The position numbers were made by a program, and so were the translations under genes. This document shows positions 37,124-50,264 of a DNA stretch of 64,000 bases, piece by piece. Position 1 is the first letter of the stretch; each line of letters opens with the position of its first letter. The stretch spans positions 1 to 64,000 of the forward strand of contig CALSPN010000029.1 in NCBI GenBank assembly GCA_943788245.1. The letters run 5' to 3'. The notes below the pieces were generated by a model. It did no database searches and was not told the DNA's origin. It worked only from the letters and a program-made list of their open reading frames with translations. Source of the stretch: an uncultured Verrucomicrobiae bacterium (GTDB lineage Bacteria > Verrucomicrobiota > Verrucomicrobiia > Limisphaerales > AAA164-E04).

Positions 37124-38908
37124 ATGGACATTCAATCCTGGACTTATCTCATCGTTGGCCTTTCCTTTGCCCTCTACATTGGCATTGCTTTTGTGACCCG
37201 TGTTCGCAGCACTTCTGGATTCTACGTGGCTGGTCATGGGGTCCCTGCTATTTTTAACGGCATGGCCACGGGTGCGGACTGGATGAGTGCTGCATCCTAC
37301 ATTTCGATGGCTGGGATTATTTCATTCACTGGATTTACGGGTTCTGTTTATCTCATAGGATGGACGGGGGGGTATGTCTTATTGGCTTTGTTGCTGGCTC
37401 CCTACCTTCGGAAATTCGGCAAATACACTGTCCCGGACTTTGTGGGGGATCGTTATTACTCTGATGTAGCCCGCGTGGTCGCGGTCATGTGCGCGGTTTT
37501 TGTTTCATTCACCTACGTGGCTGGCCAGATGCGGGGTGTGGGGGTGGTATTTTCAAGGTTTCTTGAAGTGGACATCAATACAGGGGTGATCATTGGTATG
37601 GTACTCGTCTTTATTTATGCAACACTGGGGGGCATGAAGGGGATCACATACACGCAGGTTGCGCAATATGTGGTTTTGATCATTGCATACCTGATTCCTG
37701 CCATTGCGATTTCGCATGTCATGACCGGGCATTGGATTCCGCAGATTGGCTTTGGAGCCAAGGTGGTTGGTGGAGAAAATGCCGGGGTGTATTTATTGGA
37801 GGCGATTGATCAAATTCATCGAGATCTGGGTTTTCCTGAATATACCGGGACCTTCATCCCTGGTCACAAGTCCATGATCGATATGTTTTGCGTCACGCTG
37901 GCCCTGATGGTTGGAACGGCTGGCCTGCCTCATGTGATCATTCGTTTTTACACAGTCAAAAATGTACATGCCGCCCGTTGGAGCGCTTTCTGGGCGCTGT
38001 TATTTATCGGGATCCTTTACACTACAGCTCCCGCAATCGCCACATTTGCGAGAGTCAATTTGATCCAGACTTTGCATGAAAAATCCTACGAACAGCGACC
38101 GGAATGGTATAAGAGCTGGGAGCAAACCGACTTGATTGCGTGGGTGGATAAAAATGGTGATGGCATCATTCAATACGCAAGCGGACCTGCTTTTGCAGGT
38201 AAACCCGATTTTCAGGAAAAGGAAGATGGATCCTATGTCTTGGGAGCTGCGCAGCAACCGCTCTTAAACAACAAAACGTCCGATGGACCTAATGAGTTGT
38301 ACGTTGATCGAGATATCATGGTCCTTGCCAACCCGGAAATCGCGCAATTGCCCGCATGGGTCGTGGCATTGGTCGCTGCCGGTGGGTTGGCTGCGGCGCT
38401 TTCCACTGCGGCCGGATTGTTGCTGGTCATTTCCTCTTCGATGTCACACGATTTGGGTAAATCCATCATCAAACCCAATATGAGCGAAAAGGAGGAACTG
38501 CGCTGGGCGCGAACGGCCGCGGGAGGGGCGGTTATTCTGGCTGGGTATTTTGGAATCAATCCTCCTGGTTTTGTAGCGCAGGTCGTTGCCTTTGCATTTG
38601 GTCTTGCGGCAAGTAGTTTCTTTCCTGTGATCATTCTTGGGATTTTCAGCAAGAGGACGACAAAAGAAGGTGCTATTTCGGGCATGCTTTCTGGGATTGG
38701 TTTTACCGCTATTTATATCTATTACTTCAAGTTCCACAACCCGGGAGCTGGTCCGGATCAATGGTGGTTTGGTATCAGTCCAGAGGGCATTGGATCGCTT
38801 GGAATGGTGATTAATTTTGTGGTTACCATGACCGTCACCGCATTTACACCTGCACCACCCGCTGAAGTTCAGGAACAAGTCGAAAATCTAAGGTATCCCA
38901 GCGCCTAG
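37124..38908 (+). CDS. Sodium:solute symporter, VC_2705 subfamily
   Basis: A 594-residue transporter of the SSS family, related to acetate permease ActP. It has about 13 hydrophobic segments, GFYVAGHGVPAIFNGMATGADWMSAASYISMAG, GLPHVIIRFYTVKNVHAARWS and AALSTAAGLLLVISSSMSHDL. A soluble insert at about residues 320-400 holds DKNGDGIIQYASG, an EF-hand-like calcium-binding loop, a feature seen in this subfamily. With the DUF4212 subunit it probably imports a short-chain carboxylate such as acetate. The substrate is inferred from the family. Confidence 0.92.
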   Translation: MDIQSWTYLIVGLSFALYIGIAFVTRVRSTSGFYVAGHGVPAIFNGMATGADWMSAASYISMAGIISFTGFTGSVYLIGWTGGYVLLALLLAPYLRKFGKYTVPDFVGDRYYSDVARVVAVMCAVFVSFTYVAGQMRGVGVVFSRFLEVDINTGVIIGMVLVFIYATLGGMKGITYTQVAQYVVLIIAYLIPAIAISHVMTGHWIPQIGFGAKVVGGENAGVYLLEAIDQIHRDLGFPEYTGTFIPGHKSMIDMFCVTLALMVGTAGLPHVIIRFYTVKNVHAARWSAFWALLFIGILYTTAPAIATFARVNLIQTLHEKSYEQRPEWYKSWEQTDLIAWVDKNGDGIIQYASGPAFAGKPDFQEKEDGSYVLGAAQQPLLNNKTSDGPNELYVDRDIMVLANPEIAQLPAWVVALVAAGGLAAALSTAAGLLLVISSSMSHDLGKSIIKPNMSEKEELRWARTAAGGAVILAGYFGINPPGFVAQVVAFAFGLAASSFFPVIILGIFSKRTTKEGAISGMLSGIGFTAIYIYYFKFHNPGAGPDQWWFGISPEGIGSLGMVINFVVTMTVTAFTPAPPAEVQEQVENLRYPSA

Positions 38909-38952
38909 TCCGCTACTTTCTTCAAGTAGTCAAGGCTTTGGATCAATTGAAT

Positions 38953-40506
38953 ATGACCGAATCTGACAACTCAACTCGGCGGCGCCCTGTGCGTTGGTGG
39001 CCCTTATGGGTGATTGGTATTCTTGCTGTACTGGCTCTGGTGTTCGTTTGGGAATTCAGAGATGCGTACAGGCAGGAAAAGAATATTTTCAGCGCGATCA
39101 TTTCGATGATAACTCTGGGACTCATGCTTCTATGGTGGACCTTTTTCTCCAGAATTAAATGGAAGCTTCGCTTGGGCGTGATCCTGGTTGTGGCTGTCAT
39201 GGTCGGAATTGGATCGCAGGCTTTCGAGATTATTGGAGTTTCCGGTGATTTGATTCCAATCATTCGCCTCAAATCGGGAGGAACTCAGAAGGCCAGCGTC
39301 GAAAAAGTCGTCGTCGATGCAGATGTCGAATCGTTGCCTCGTGCAGAGCAGGATTTCCTTCAGTTTCTTGGACCCAACCGGGATGCGGTTCTTGCTGGGA
39401 TTTCCCTGACGCAAGAACAGATGCAAACGCCGCCCATGGAGCGATGGCGTCAGCCGATTGGGCAGGGATGGTCGGGCTTCGTTGTCGAGGGGCCTTTTGC
39501 ATACACTCAAGAGCAGTCCGGAGATCAAGAGAAAGTGACTTGTTATCAGCTTTCAACAGGCAGCCTGCTTTGGGAACACAGTTACCTTGCGGATTACTCA
39601 TCAGTCATTGCTGGTAATGGGCCACGTGCGACACCCACTATTTCTGGAGACTTTCTTGTCACGATGGGAAGCACTGGAGTTTTGAACTGTCTCAAGCGCT
39701 CCGATGGTGAATTGATTTGGTCGCATGACGTGATCAAGGAAGCTCAGGCAAAGGTCCCTGAATGGGGATTCAGCCCATCACCGCTGGTCATGCAATCACA
39801 AGTCATTGTGCCGACGGGAGAAGGTGGTGAAAGTGGATTGCGGGTTTATGATTTAGAGAACGGCTCGCTGGTGCGTTCATACCCGAAAGTTTCAGCCAGT
39901 TACAGCTCCCCGATCCTGGCGCAGTGGGGAGATGTCAATCAGTTGCTTTACATGCATCACAGAGGTTTTGCCGGATTCGCTACTGACAGTGATCAAATGC
40001 TTTGGGATATTTCTTGGGGATCCCAGTATCCTGATGTGGCCGTCCCCATTGTACTGCCAGACTCAAGGGTATTCATTTCCAGTGGATATGGGATAGGGTG
40101 CGCTTTACTGGAGGTGAAAGCCACCGAATCAGGTGATTGGAGTGCGGAGCAAATTTGGAAACAACGGAGCATGAAGGCCAAGTTTACCAATGTGGTTGCC
40201 AGGGATGGTTTTGTTTACGGACTTGATGACGGGATGATGGCCTGCATTGATTTGAAGAAAGGACGCCGTCAATGGAAGGATGGTCGCTATGGTCATGGTC
40301 AGATATTCCTTCTGGATAACGCCATCATGATCCTTTCTGAAAAAGGCGATATCATCTGGATGGAGATCAATCCCGAAGAACCCAAGGTGATTTCTCAGTG
40401 GCATGCTATCGATGGCAAGACCTGGAACCCACCTTGTCTCGCTTGGCCTTACCTTCTCGTTCGTAATGATCAGGAGGCAGTTTGCTTTGAGTTTGATGTC
40501 AAATAG
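38953..40506 (+). CDS. Membrane-anchored PQQ-like beta-propeller protein
   Basis: About 517 residues. Three hydrophobic helices open the protein: WWPLWVIGILAVLALVFVWEF, IISMITLGLMLLWWTFF and LGVILVVAVMVGIGSQAF. A propeller of BamB/PQQ-dehydrogenase type follows, with repeats such as TCYQLSTGSLLWEHSY, NCLKRSDGELIWSHDV, RVYDLENGSLVRSYP and ACIDLKKGRRQWKDGRYG. The opening FLGPNRDAVLAGISL is the standard start of verrucomicrobial and planctomycete PQQ-like proteins. No quinoprotein catalytic residues were identified, so it is probably a binding or scaffold protein in the periplasm. I used ATG 38953; a TTG five codons earlier is possible. Confidence 0.85.
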   Translation: MTESDNSTRRRPVRWWPLWVIGILAVLALVFVWEFRDAYRQEKNIFSAIISMITLGLMLLWWTFFSRIKWKLRLGVILVVAVMVGIGSQAFEIIGVSGDLIPIIRLKSGGTQKASVEKVVVDADVESLPRAEQDFLQFLGPNRDAVLAGISLTQEQMQTPPMERWRQPIGQGWSGFVVEGPFAYTQEQSGDQEKVTCYQLSTGSLLWEHSYLADYSSVIAGNGPRATPTISGDFLVTMGSTGVLNCLKRSDGELIWSHDVIKEAQAKVPEWGFSPSPLVMQSQVIVPTGEGGESGLRVYDLENGSLVRSYPKVSASYSSPILAQWGDVNQLLYMHHRGFAGFATDSDQMLWDISWGSQYPDVAVPIVLPDSRVFISSGYGIGCALLEVKATESGDWSAEQIWKQRSMKAKFTNVVARDGFVYGLDDGMMACIDLKKGRRQWKDGRYGHGQIFLLDNAIMILSEKGDIIWMEINPEEPKVISQWHAIDGKTWNPPCLAWPYLLVRNDQEAVCFEFDVK

Positions 40507-40975
40507 GCACTCTTCAAGCGAGCAGGTTTGATTCAAAGCCCTTTTATCGACAACGGGCAAACGACAAACTCAAGCGTCTCTGACAGTGGGTGATGAGAAC
40601 CAGCTCGAGCCTTTCTATTGATATCTCATGCTCCTATCCGTCGAGTTATTCAGCAGCTGAACTTCAATCGGCATGGAGTTGAAAAAACGGAAGATGCGTT
40701 CAATTTCAACAGGATATCATGGGACCGCATTCGACGTATTTGTCGGGAGAACTTCATCTCTTTCGCTGACTCATGAGGGCAAGGATAATTCTTAATACTC
40801 GCAACATGCCCGTCTTGACCGGTTCTTGATTGCCTCGTTTGTCATTGCCTTGTGCCAACTGCGTCAGGATCTTATGGCTCCCTTACTTTCTTAAACACTT
40901 GCATTGTTGACTCTGGAAATAAAAACCCCGCCGAGCAAGAAAGCTCGACGGGATGATTGCCTAAATTAACAAGGT
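40507..40975. other. Intergenic region between beta-propeller gene and gyrA
   Basis: A 469-nt spacer between convergent genes. Apart from the gyrA terminator at 40917-40952 I see no coding frame, tRNA or repeat. Confidence 0.5.
40917..40952 (-). terminator. Rho-independent terminator of gyrA
   Basis: CCCGCCGAGC (40927-40936) pairs with GCTCGACGGG (40943-40952), 9 of 10 positions matching, around a 6-nt loop. On the minus strand it is followed by a GGTTTTTATTT tract. It lies about 24 nt past the gyrA stop. Confidence 0.85.
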
Positions 40976-43672
40976 TTACTCATCAGAGGACTCTGTCGGT
41001 TCCTGAGTCGCCTCATCGGATCCTTCAGCAGTTGGTTCTGATGGAGTATCATCTCCGGTATCATTACTGCCTTCTTCCTCCGTATCCTCATCGTCGTTTT
41101 CTTCGCTGATGACAGGAGCGATGGCCTGAAGTTTATCTTTTTTACCGGTTTCGACCAGTTTGACGCCCATGGTGTTTCGACCTGTTTCACGAACGTCATC
41201 CACCTTGATCCGCACCATCTGCCCCCCGACCGTAATCAGCATGATCTCGTCGTGGTTATGCACGGTCAGAGCACCCACAATGCCACCCGTTTTATCGGTC
41301 GTGCGCATGGTGATGATCCCCTTACCACCGCGGGTTTGTTGGCGATACTCTTCAAAAGTGGTGCGCTTACCAATGCCTTTTTCACTGGCTACCAGCAGGG
41401 TGGCACCTTCTTCTATAATGGATAGGCCGACTACTTTGTCATCATTTGCCAGAGAAATGCCTCGTACGCCCGTGGTTACACGTCCCATGGATCGTGCATC
41501 GGTTTCATTGAATCGAATGCTTTTACCGTTCCGAGTGATCAAGATAACATTGTTTTCGCCGGTTGTGAGTTTGACTTCAATCAGGCGATCTTCTTCCAAA
41601 ATCTTGATGGCACGAATGCCGCCTTTGCGATGATTTTTGAAAGCGGATAATTCTGTCTTTTTGATCGTTCCATTTTCGGTAGCGAAAAGGAGAAAGCCAG
41701 GTTGCTCCCAGGTGGTATCTTTTTTCTTCTCATCCGATTGAGATTCAACACGAATAAGGGCCGCAATTTTTTCTTTGGGCTGTAATTCGAGGACATTGGC
41801 AATGCCTCGTCCCTGGGAGGTACGACTCATCTCCGGAACTTCATGAACTCGCTCAACGAAGACACGTCCGGTGTTCGTGAAAAACATCAAATAATCATGT
41901 GTGCTGGCAGTGAACAGGTGTTCTACAAAATCCTTATTTTTGCCCTCAACCACACTTTTGGTTTTGGTCGCCATACCAATCACACCTTTACCTCCACGTC
42001 GCTGGGCACGGTATTCGGTAAGGTTTGTGCGTTTGATGAGGCCATTGTGTGTCAGGGTGATGATCACAGGCTCATTGGCGATCAAGTCTTCAATGAGCAT
42101 GTTGCCGTGGAAAGGAATCAATTCAGAACGTCGTGGGGTGGCATATTTTTCACGCACTCGCTGAAGTTCTTCTTTGATGATTGCAAGCACACGAACTTCT
42201 CTGGCCAGGATATCCATCAAGTCCTGGATGGTTTCAAGGAGTTCACCATACTCCTTCTTAACCTTGTCTGTTTCCATCCCGGTCAACTGGTAGAGACGAA
42301 GCTCCAGAATTGAATTTACCTGAGCTACACTGAACTCATACCGGCCATTGTTCAGTCTTGCATCACCGCGAATGAGAATGCCGAATTGTTCCACGGTTTC
42401 CCGCGAAAATTCATAAGCTAATAATTTGGTTTTGGCTTCCTCACGATTGGCTGATTCTCGAATGATGCGGATAAAGTCATCCAGATTTGCCAGAGCGATT
42501 AAATAGCCCTCCAGAATCTCCGCCCGCGCCTCAGCTTTTTTCAACTCAAAGCGTGTCCGTCGAAGAATGACCTCACGGCGATGCTCAATATAGCAATTGA
42601 TGATCTCCTTGAGATTCAGGATCTTTGGTTTCTGCTGGTCAATGGCCAACATGTTGACACTGAAAGTCGTCTCCAGCTGAGTGTGCTTGTAGAGATTATT
42701 GATGACCACCTTGGGGATGGCGTCACGTTTTAATTCGATGACGAGTCGAGTCTTTTCGTCGGATTCATTTCGAAGCGCCGAAATTTCAGTGATGATCTTT
42801 TCGTTGACCAGCTGCGCAATGCGTTCTTCCAACACCGCCCGGTTCACATTGAATGGAATCTCGGTAATGATGATCTGCTCTTTGCCTGTCTTGGTTGTTT
42901 CTACCTCGACTCGACCTCGAATTCGAAGGCTTCCCCGGCCAGTCGTCAAGTATTGACGGATGGGATCAAGTCCACAGATTTGACAACCGCTTGGGAAATC
43001 CGGGCCTTTGATATGTTCCATTAAACCATCAATGGTTATCGCAGGATCATCAATCTGAGCAGTAATGCCATCGATTACCTCTCCAAGATTATGAGGAGCG
43101 ATGTTCGTCGCCATCCCCACCGCGATACCGGTGCCACCATTGACCAATAGATTCGGAAAGGAAGAAGGGAAAACGGTGGGTTCTACAGTGGAATCGTCAT
43201 AGGTAGGGACAAAATCGACAGTGTCCTTTTCCATGTCGTCCATCAGAATGGAACCCAGATGCGTCATGCGTGCTTCCGTGTAACGCATGGAAGCAGGCGG
43301 ATCGCCTTCGACGGATCCAAAATTACCTTGTCCCTCAATCAATGTGTCACGCATCGCCCATGGTTGAGCCATGTGCACCAAAGTCGGGTAAATGGCCTGA
43401 TCCCCGTGGGGATGGTAATTACCCATTGTCTCACCGACAATTTTGGCGCACTTGATGTGCTTTTTTGATGGACCCACACCCAGATCATTCATCGCATAGA
43501 GAATACGACGCTGCGACGGCTTCAGTCCGTCTCGCACGTCCGGCAGGGCGCGCGAGATGATGACTGACATCGAGTAGTCCAGAAACGAGTTCTTGATTTC
43601 ATCGGCGACGTTGATCTTTTCGATCCATCCGCCTTTGGGTGGTGTGTTTTTTGTGGAATCGGATTCCGCCAT
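40976..43672 (-). CDS. gyrA: DNA gyrase subunit A
   Basis: The breakage-reunion subunit of gyrase, 898 residues, uninterrupted. The catalytic tyrosine is in SMRYTEARMT, and the C-terminal domain has the GyrA box (QRRGGKG) needed for DNA wrapping. The C-terminus is a long acidic, Ser/Thr/Glu-rich tail of about 45 residues. The quinolone-resistance region reads HPHGDQAIYPTLVHMAQ. The positions equivalent to E. coli Ser83 and Asp87 are Gln and Pro, so intrinsic reduced quinolone sensitivity is plausible. It lies 93 nt downstream of gyrB on the same strand, a likely operon, and is followed by a clear terminator. Confidence 0.97.
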   Translation of the reverse strand: MAESDSTKNTPPKGGWIEKINVADEIKNSFLDYSMSVIISRALPDVRDGLKPSQRRILYAMNDLGVGPSKKHIKCAKIVGETMGNYHPHGDQAIYPTLVHMAQPWAMRDTLIEGQGNFGSVEGDPPASMRYTEARMTHLGSILMDDMEKDTVDFVPTYDDSTVEPTVFPSSFPNLLVNGGTGIAVGMATNIAPHNLGEVIDGITAQIDDPAITIDGLMEHIKGPDFPSGCQICGLDPIRQYLTTGRGSLRIRGRVEVETTKTGKEQIIITEIPFNVNRAVLEERIAQLVNEKIITEISALRNESDEKTRLVIELKRDAIPKVVINNLYKHTQLETTFSVNMLAIDQQKPKILNLKEIINCYIEHRREVILRRTRFELKKAEARAEILEGYLIALANLDDFIRIIRESANREEAKTKLLAYEFSRETVEQFGILIRGDARLNNGRYEFSVAQVNSILELRLYQLTGMETDKVKKEYGELLETIQDLMDILAREVRVLAIIKEELQRVREKYATPRRSELIPFHGNMLIEDLIANEPVIITLTHNGLIKRTNLTEYRAQRRGGKGVIGMATKTKSVVEGKNKDFVEHLFTASTHDYLMFFTNTGRVFVERVHEVPEMSRTSQGRGIANVLELQPKEKIAALIRVESQSDEKKKDTTWEQPGFLLFATENGTIKKTELSAFKNHRKGGIRAIKILEEDRLIEVKLTTGENNVILITRNGKSIRFNETDARSMGRVTTGVRGISLANDDKVVGLSIIEEGATLLVASEKGIGKRTTFEEYRQQTRGGKGIITMRTTDKTGGIVGALTVHNHDEIMLITVGGQMVRIKVDDVRETGRNTMGVKLVETGKKDKLQAIAPVISEENDDEDTEEEGSNDTGDDTPSEPTAEGSDEATQEPTESSDE

Positions 43673-43765
43673 AGGTTGCTATGAATATCTTGGATCGGTC
43701 CTTACGACCGAGGGGTTGTTAAAATTGGGTGTACTATCGACTGCATTGCCTGTTTGGAGTGCTGA

Positions 43766-46739
<2,974 letters not shown>

Positions 46740-49700
46740 ATGAGTCAATCTTCTAAATCTAAGGCACCGTCCAAATCAAAGGCGGAGGCGTCGGTTTCAT
46801 CCAAGATTCCAACCACCCATCACAGTGGGCGTTTTTTTCGAAAGATCGATTGGCAGACTGCTGGCATTACTGCCTTGATGGTATTTGTCGGTTATCTCTT
46901 TACCATCGCCCCGGACGTCACGCTGGAAGATTCCGGTGAGTTGTCTGTAGGTGCTTTTTACGCCGGTGTTCCACACCCTCCCGGCTACCCTATCTGGACG
47001 CTTTATTCATGGTTGTTTACCGTTCTGATTCCTGTTTCCAACATCGCCTTCCGTGTTGCTCTATCCTCCGCCGTTGCAGCTGCTGCGGCTTGCGGTCTCT
47101 TGTCGCTCATGGTTTCGCGTGGCAGCAGCATGATCGTTGAGGGGATGGAAGAGCTGAAAGGATTGGATCAAAAGCTTGAAGACTGGGTTTGTCGTGTCTC
47201 TGGCTGGGTTGCGGGAATGTTGTTGGGCTTCAATGGTTTCATGTGGAGTCAGGCGGTCATTGTCGAAGTGTATACCCTGAGCATTCTTTCCTTGATGGGG
47301 GTGCTTGTCTGCCTGATGCGCTGGGTTTACATACCTGAGCGCAAGCGCTACCTTTATTGGGCATTTTTCCTGTTTGGTATTTGTTTCAATAACCATCAAA
47401 CATTGATTGTTGCTGCCATGGGGATCGAGGTTGCGATTGCAGCGACCAACTTAAAACTTGGTCGGGATCTCTTCATGATCAACAGCATTGTCTACATCCT
47501 GGGGCTTCTGGCCAAGTGGAATGGCATGGTGACCTCCTTTGATGAAAACTTTGCTCTGTTTGTGATCTATAACGCTGTAGGCATTGCCTCATTGGGAGCC
47601 TTTGCCTGGGCATGGAACAAGACGCAAGCCGTGATGACCGAATGGCGTCCAGTGCTTATTCTGACTTTGGCCTGGTTAGTGGGCGCATCGTTCTATTTCT
47701 ACATGCCGATTGCTTCATCAACCAACCCTCCCATGAACTGGGCTTACCCAAGGACTTGGGATGGTTTCATGCATGCGTTCAGTCGAGGGCAGTATGAGCG
47801 GGCCAATCCTACGACTTCGCCTTTCAGGTTCATTCAACAGATGTATCTTTATTTCAAAGGTGCAGCATCTGAATTCTCGCCTGTCATGTTGCTCACCGGG
47901 CTGGTGCCTTTTTACTTTTGGAAACGCATGGCCAAGAGGGAACGGTCATGGTTGACCGGGCTGTTGGCCGTATTCTTCTGTCTGGCAGTTCTTTTGATGA
48001 TTCTTTTGAATCCGCCTCCCGACAAACAAAGTCAGGACCTGAATCGAGTGTTCTTTACTTCCTCCCATGTTTTAATCGCCATTTTCATGGGATACGGAGT
48101 TGCCCTGATTTCTGTCTTTTTAGCTCGGCATTATGAGCGCTATCGTATGCCAGCTCTGGTTGGGGGCTCTATTGCAGCAGGGTTAGCCTTATATGGCAAA
48201 GTTGGACTGGAGAGAGTGCATCCTCTGGATCATTTTACTGCGCTTTACGGTATTATGCTAGCCGTGGCTTTTGTTTTGTTTTTTGGAATATCCAGAACGC
48301 GAGCACCCATGACTGCTATTCTGGTCATCTTTTTCCTTTCCCCATTTTACTCTATAATGAGTCATTGGTGGGTGAATGAAAAACACGGCCATTTATTTGG
48401 CTACTGGTTTGGTCACGACATGTTCAAGCCCCCTTTTGAGATCTATCCCGAGATGGCCGAGGGGGCTGTTCTCTTTGGAGGAACCGATCCCGGTAGATTC
48501 AATCCAACCTACATGATTTTTTGCGAGAGTTTTATCCCCGCAAGCAAGAAACCTCGAGATCCAGACTTCGATCGTCGAGACGTTTACATTATCACGCAGA
48601 ATGCTCTGGCTGATAATACCTATCTGGATTACATCCGTGCTCACTATTTCAGGAGTGCCCAGAAAGATTTGCCATTTTTTCAGGAGATGCTTCGATCCAC
48701 AAAAGAAAAGGAACTCAATCTCAGCACCAACTGGCTTGCTCGATCTTTTTCTCCAGCTGACAACGCCATGATGGGCCTTGGCTCTTTCGTTGAGGAAAAA
48801 CGTAAGGCCAGAGGGCTCTACCCAGCGAAGGAAATCTATACGCCCTCAGTGAAAGATTCTGAAAATGCCTATCTGCAATATATGTCTGAAGCGGCGTTTC
48901 GAAAGGCTAACAACCAGCTGAAGCCTGGAGAAATCGTTGAAGAAACTCCTGATGGTAGGATCCTCGTTCAAGGTCAGGCGGCTGTAATGGCGATCAATGC
49001 CCTGTTAACCAAGGTGATATTTGATGAAAACCCAGATCATGAGTTCTATATTGAAGAGAGCATGCCACTTGAGTGGATGTATCCTCACTTGAGTCCCTTT
49101 GGCATTATCATGAAAATTAATCGCGAGGAAGTGCCTGCGATTACCGAAGAGATGCTCCAGCAAGATCATGAATTCTGGTCCGAATACATGGATCGACTGA
49201 TCGGTAACTGGGTGGACGAAGATACTACGATCGAAGAGGTGGTGAAATTTGCAGAGGACGTGTATCTAAAAGGGGACTTTTCCAATTTTAAAGGTGATCC
49301 CAAATTTGTGCGCGATGACTGGGGGCAAAAAGCCTTTTCAAAACTTCGCAGCGGAATCGCCGGTATTTACGCATGGCGTTTGGGACCTCAATGCCCTGAG
49401 CATTTGCGACCTAAGACCATTGAAGAGGAGCAACGACTGCTGGAGGAGGCGGATTTTGCATTTCGTCAGTCATTGGCTCTCTGCCCTTCAAGTCCCGAGG
49501 CGGTCTTCCGTTATTCCAATCTGCTGGCAATGACTCAAAGGGTGGATGATGCTATCTTGATTACAGAGACCTGTTATAAGTTTGACTACGAGAACGAAGG
49601 AATTGGCCAACTGCTGCAGCAGCTTCATCGAATGAAACAAGGTCAGGCTCAACTAGGGCAGATCCAGAATTCCATCCAACAGTTGGAACAAATGTATCTT

Positions 49701-50132
49701 TCCAACAAAACCAATCTGGATGTTGCCTACAAGTTAATGTCCAACTACGTTTTGACCTTGCGTACCAACGATGCGGTGAGGGTGATGGATGAATTGCTTG
49801 CGGATCAAAACGCGCCTGCCGAAACCATCCTCACGGTTGCATCTGCTTACAATGACCTGAAACAATACGAAAGACTCGAGTTGGCATTGATCAGGCTCGT
49901 TGAAGTCATCCCTGAAAATCCTGAAGCCTGGTTTGATTTAGCGGGAACTCAGGCGCTGATGGGGAAAAAAGAACTCGCGCTACAAACACTTTCGAAAACC
50001 ATGGAGCTGAGCCGTGCACGTCGCGCGAAGAATCCATCTGCTGTCGATCTCGCAAGAAAAGCAAGGGGGGATCATCGATTCAATGCGTTGAGAGTTTCAC
50101 CTGAATTCCAAAGGGTTTTGACCAATCAGTAG
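46740..50132 (+). CDS. DUF2723 membrane protein with TPR-like C-terminus
   Basis: About 1130 residues. The first 520 form a DUF2723 (TMEM260-like, GT-C-type) membrane domain with about 12 helices. It has the early family motif TIAPDVTLEDSGELSVGAFYAGVPHPPGYPIW, in which the acidic residues are the expected glycosyltransferase site, and MWSQAVIVEVYTLSILSLM. A large soluble region follows (GHDMFKPPFEIYPEMAEGAVLFGGTDPGRF), then helical repeats of TPR type over the last 250 residues (YKLMSNYVLTLRTNDAVRVMDELL, NPEAWFDLAGTQALMGKKELAL). DUF2723 proteins are common in Bacteroidota and Verrucomicrobiota and are related to protein O-mannosyltransferases. I chose ATG 46740; nine codons earlier is possible. 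Confidence 0.88.
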   Translation: MSQSSKSKAPSKSKAEASVSSKIPTTHHSGRFFRKIDWQTAGITALMVFVGYLFTIAPDVTLEDSGELSVGAFYAGVPHPPGYPIWTLYSWLFTVLIPVSNIAFRVALSSAVAAAAACGLLSLMVSRGSSMIVEGMEELKGLDQKLEDWVCRVSGWVAGMLLGFNGFMWSQAVIVEVYTLSILSLMGVLVCLMRWVYIPERKRYLYWAFFLFGICFNNHQTLIVAAMGIEVAIAATNLKLGRDLFMINSIVYILGLLAKWNGMVTSFDENFALFVIYNAVGIASLGAFAWAWNKTQAVMTEWRPVLILTLAWLVGASFYFYMPIASSTNPPMNWAYPRTWDGFMHAFSRGQYERANPTTSPFRFIQQMYLYFKGAASEFSPVMLLTGLVPFYFWKRMAKRERSWLTGLLAVFFCLAVLLMILLNPPPDKQSQDLNRVFFTSSHVLIAIFMGYGVALISVFLARHYERYRMPALVGGSIAAGLALYGKVGLERVHPLDHFTALYGIMLAVAFVLFFGISRTRAPMTAILVIFFLSPFYSIMSHWWVNEKHGHLFGYWFGHDMFKPPFEIYPEMAEGAVLFGGTDPGRFNPTYMIFCESFIPASKKPRDPDFDRRDVYIITQNALADNTYLDYIRAHYFRSAQKDLPFFQEMLRSTKEKELNLSTNWLARSFSPADNAMMGLGSFVEEKRKARGLYPAKEIYTPSVKDSENAYLQYMSEAAFRKANNQLKPGEIVEETPDGRILVQGQAAVMAINALLTKVIFDENPDHEFYIEESMPLEWMYPHLSPFGIIMKINREEVPAITEEMLQQDHEFWSEYMDRLIGNWVDEDTTIEEVVKFAEDVYLKGDFSNFKGDPKFVRDDWGQKAFSKLRSGIAGIYAWRLGPQCPEHLRPKTIEEEQRLLEEADFAFRQSLALCPSSPEAVFRYSNLLAMTQRVDDAILITETCYKFDYENEGIGQLLQQLHRMKQGQAQLGQIQNSIQQLEQMYLSNKTNLDVAYKLMSNYVLTLRTNDAVRVMDELLADQNAPAETILTVASAYNDLKQYERLELALIRLVEVIPENPEAWFDLAGTQALMGKKELALQTLSKTMELSRARRAKNPSAVDLARKARGDHRFNALRVSPEFQRVLTNQ

Positions 50133-50264
50133 TCTCTTGAGTTAGATCGATTCGTTTCGATCTATGTTGCGTCAATTCGCAAGGGCGGCAGGGGATTTTT
50201 TTTTTTGAGTTCACGCCATGGGTAAGACCGCCTGAGCTTGCGTTTCGAGACGCCTCGCTGTGGG

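Noticed and set aside
50144-50206. Terminator of the DUF2723 gene (AGATCGA/TCGATCT hairpin and a T11 run)
   Set aside because: The hairpin and the T tract are about 33 nt apart, so it does not have intrinsic-terminator geometry. It may still matter but cannot be called.
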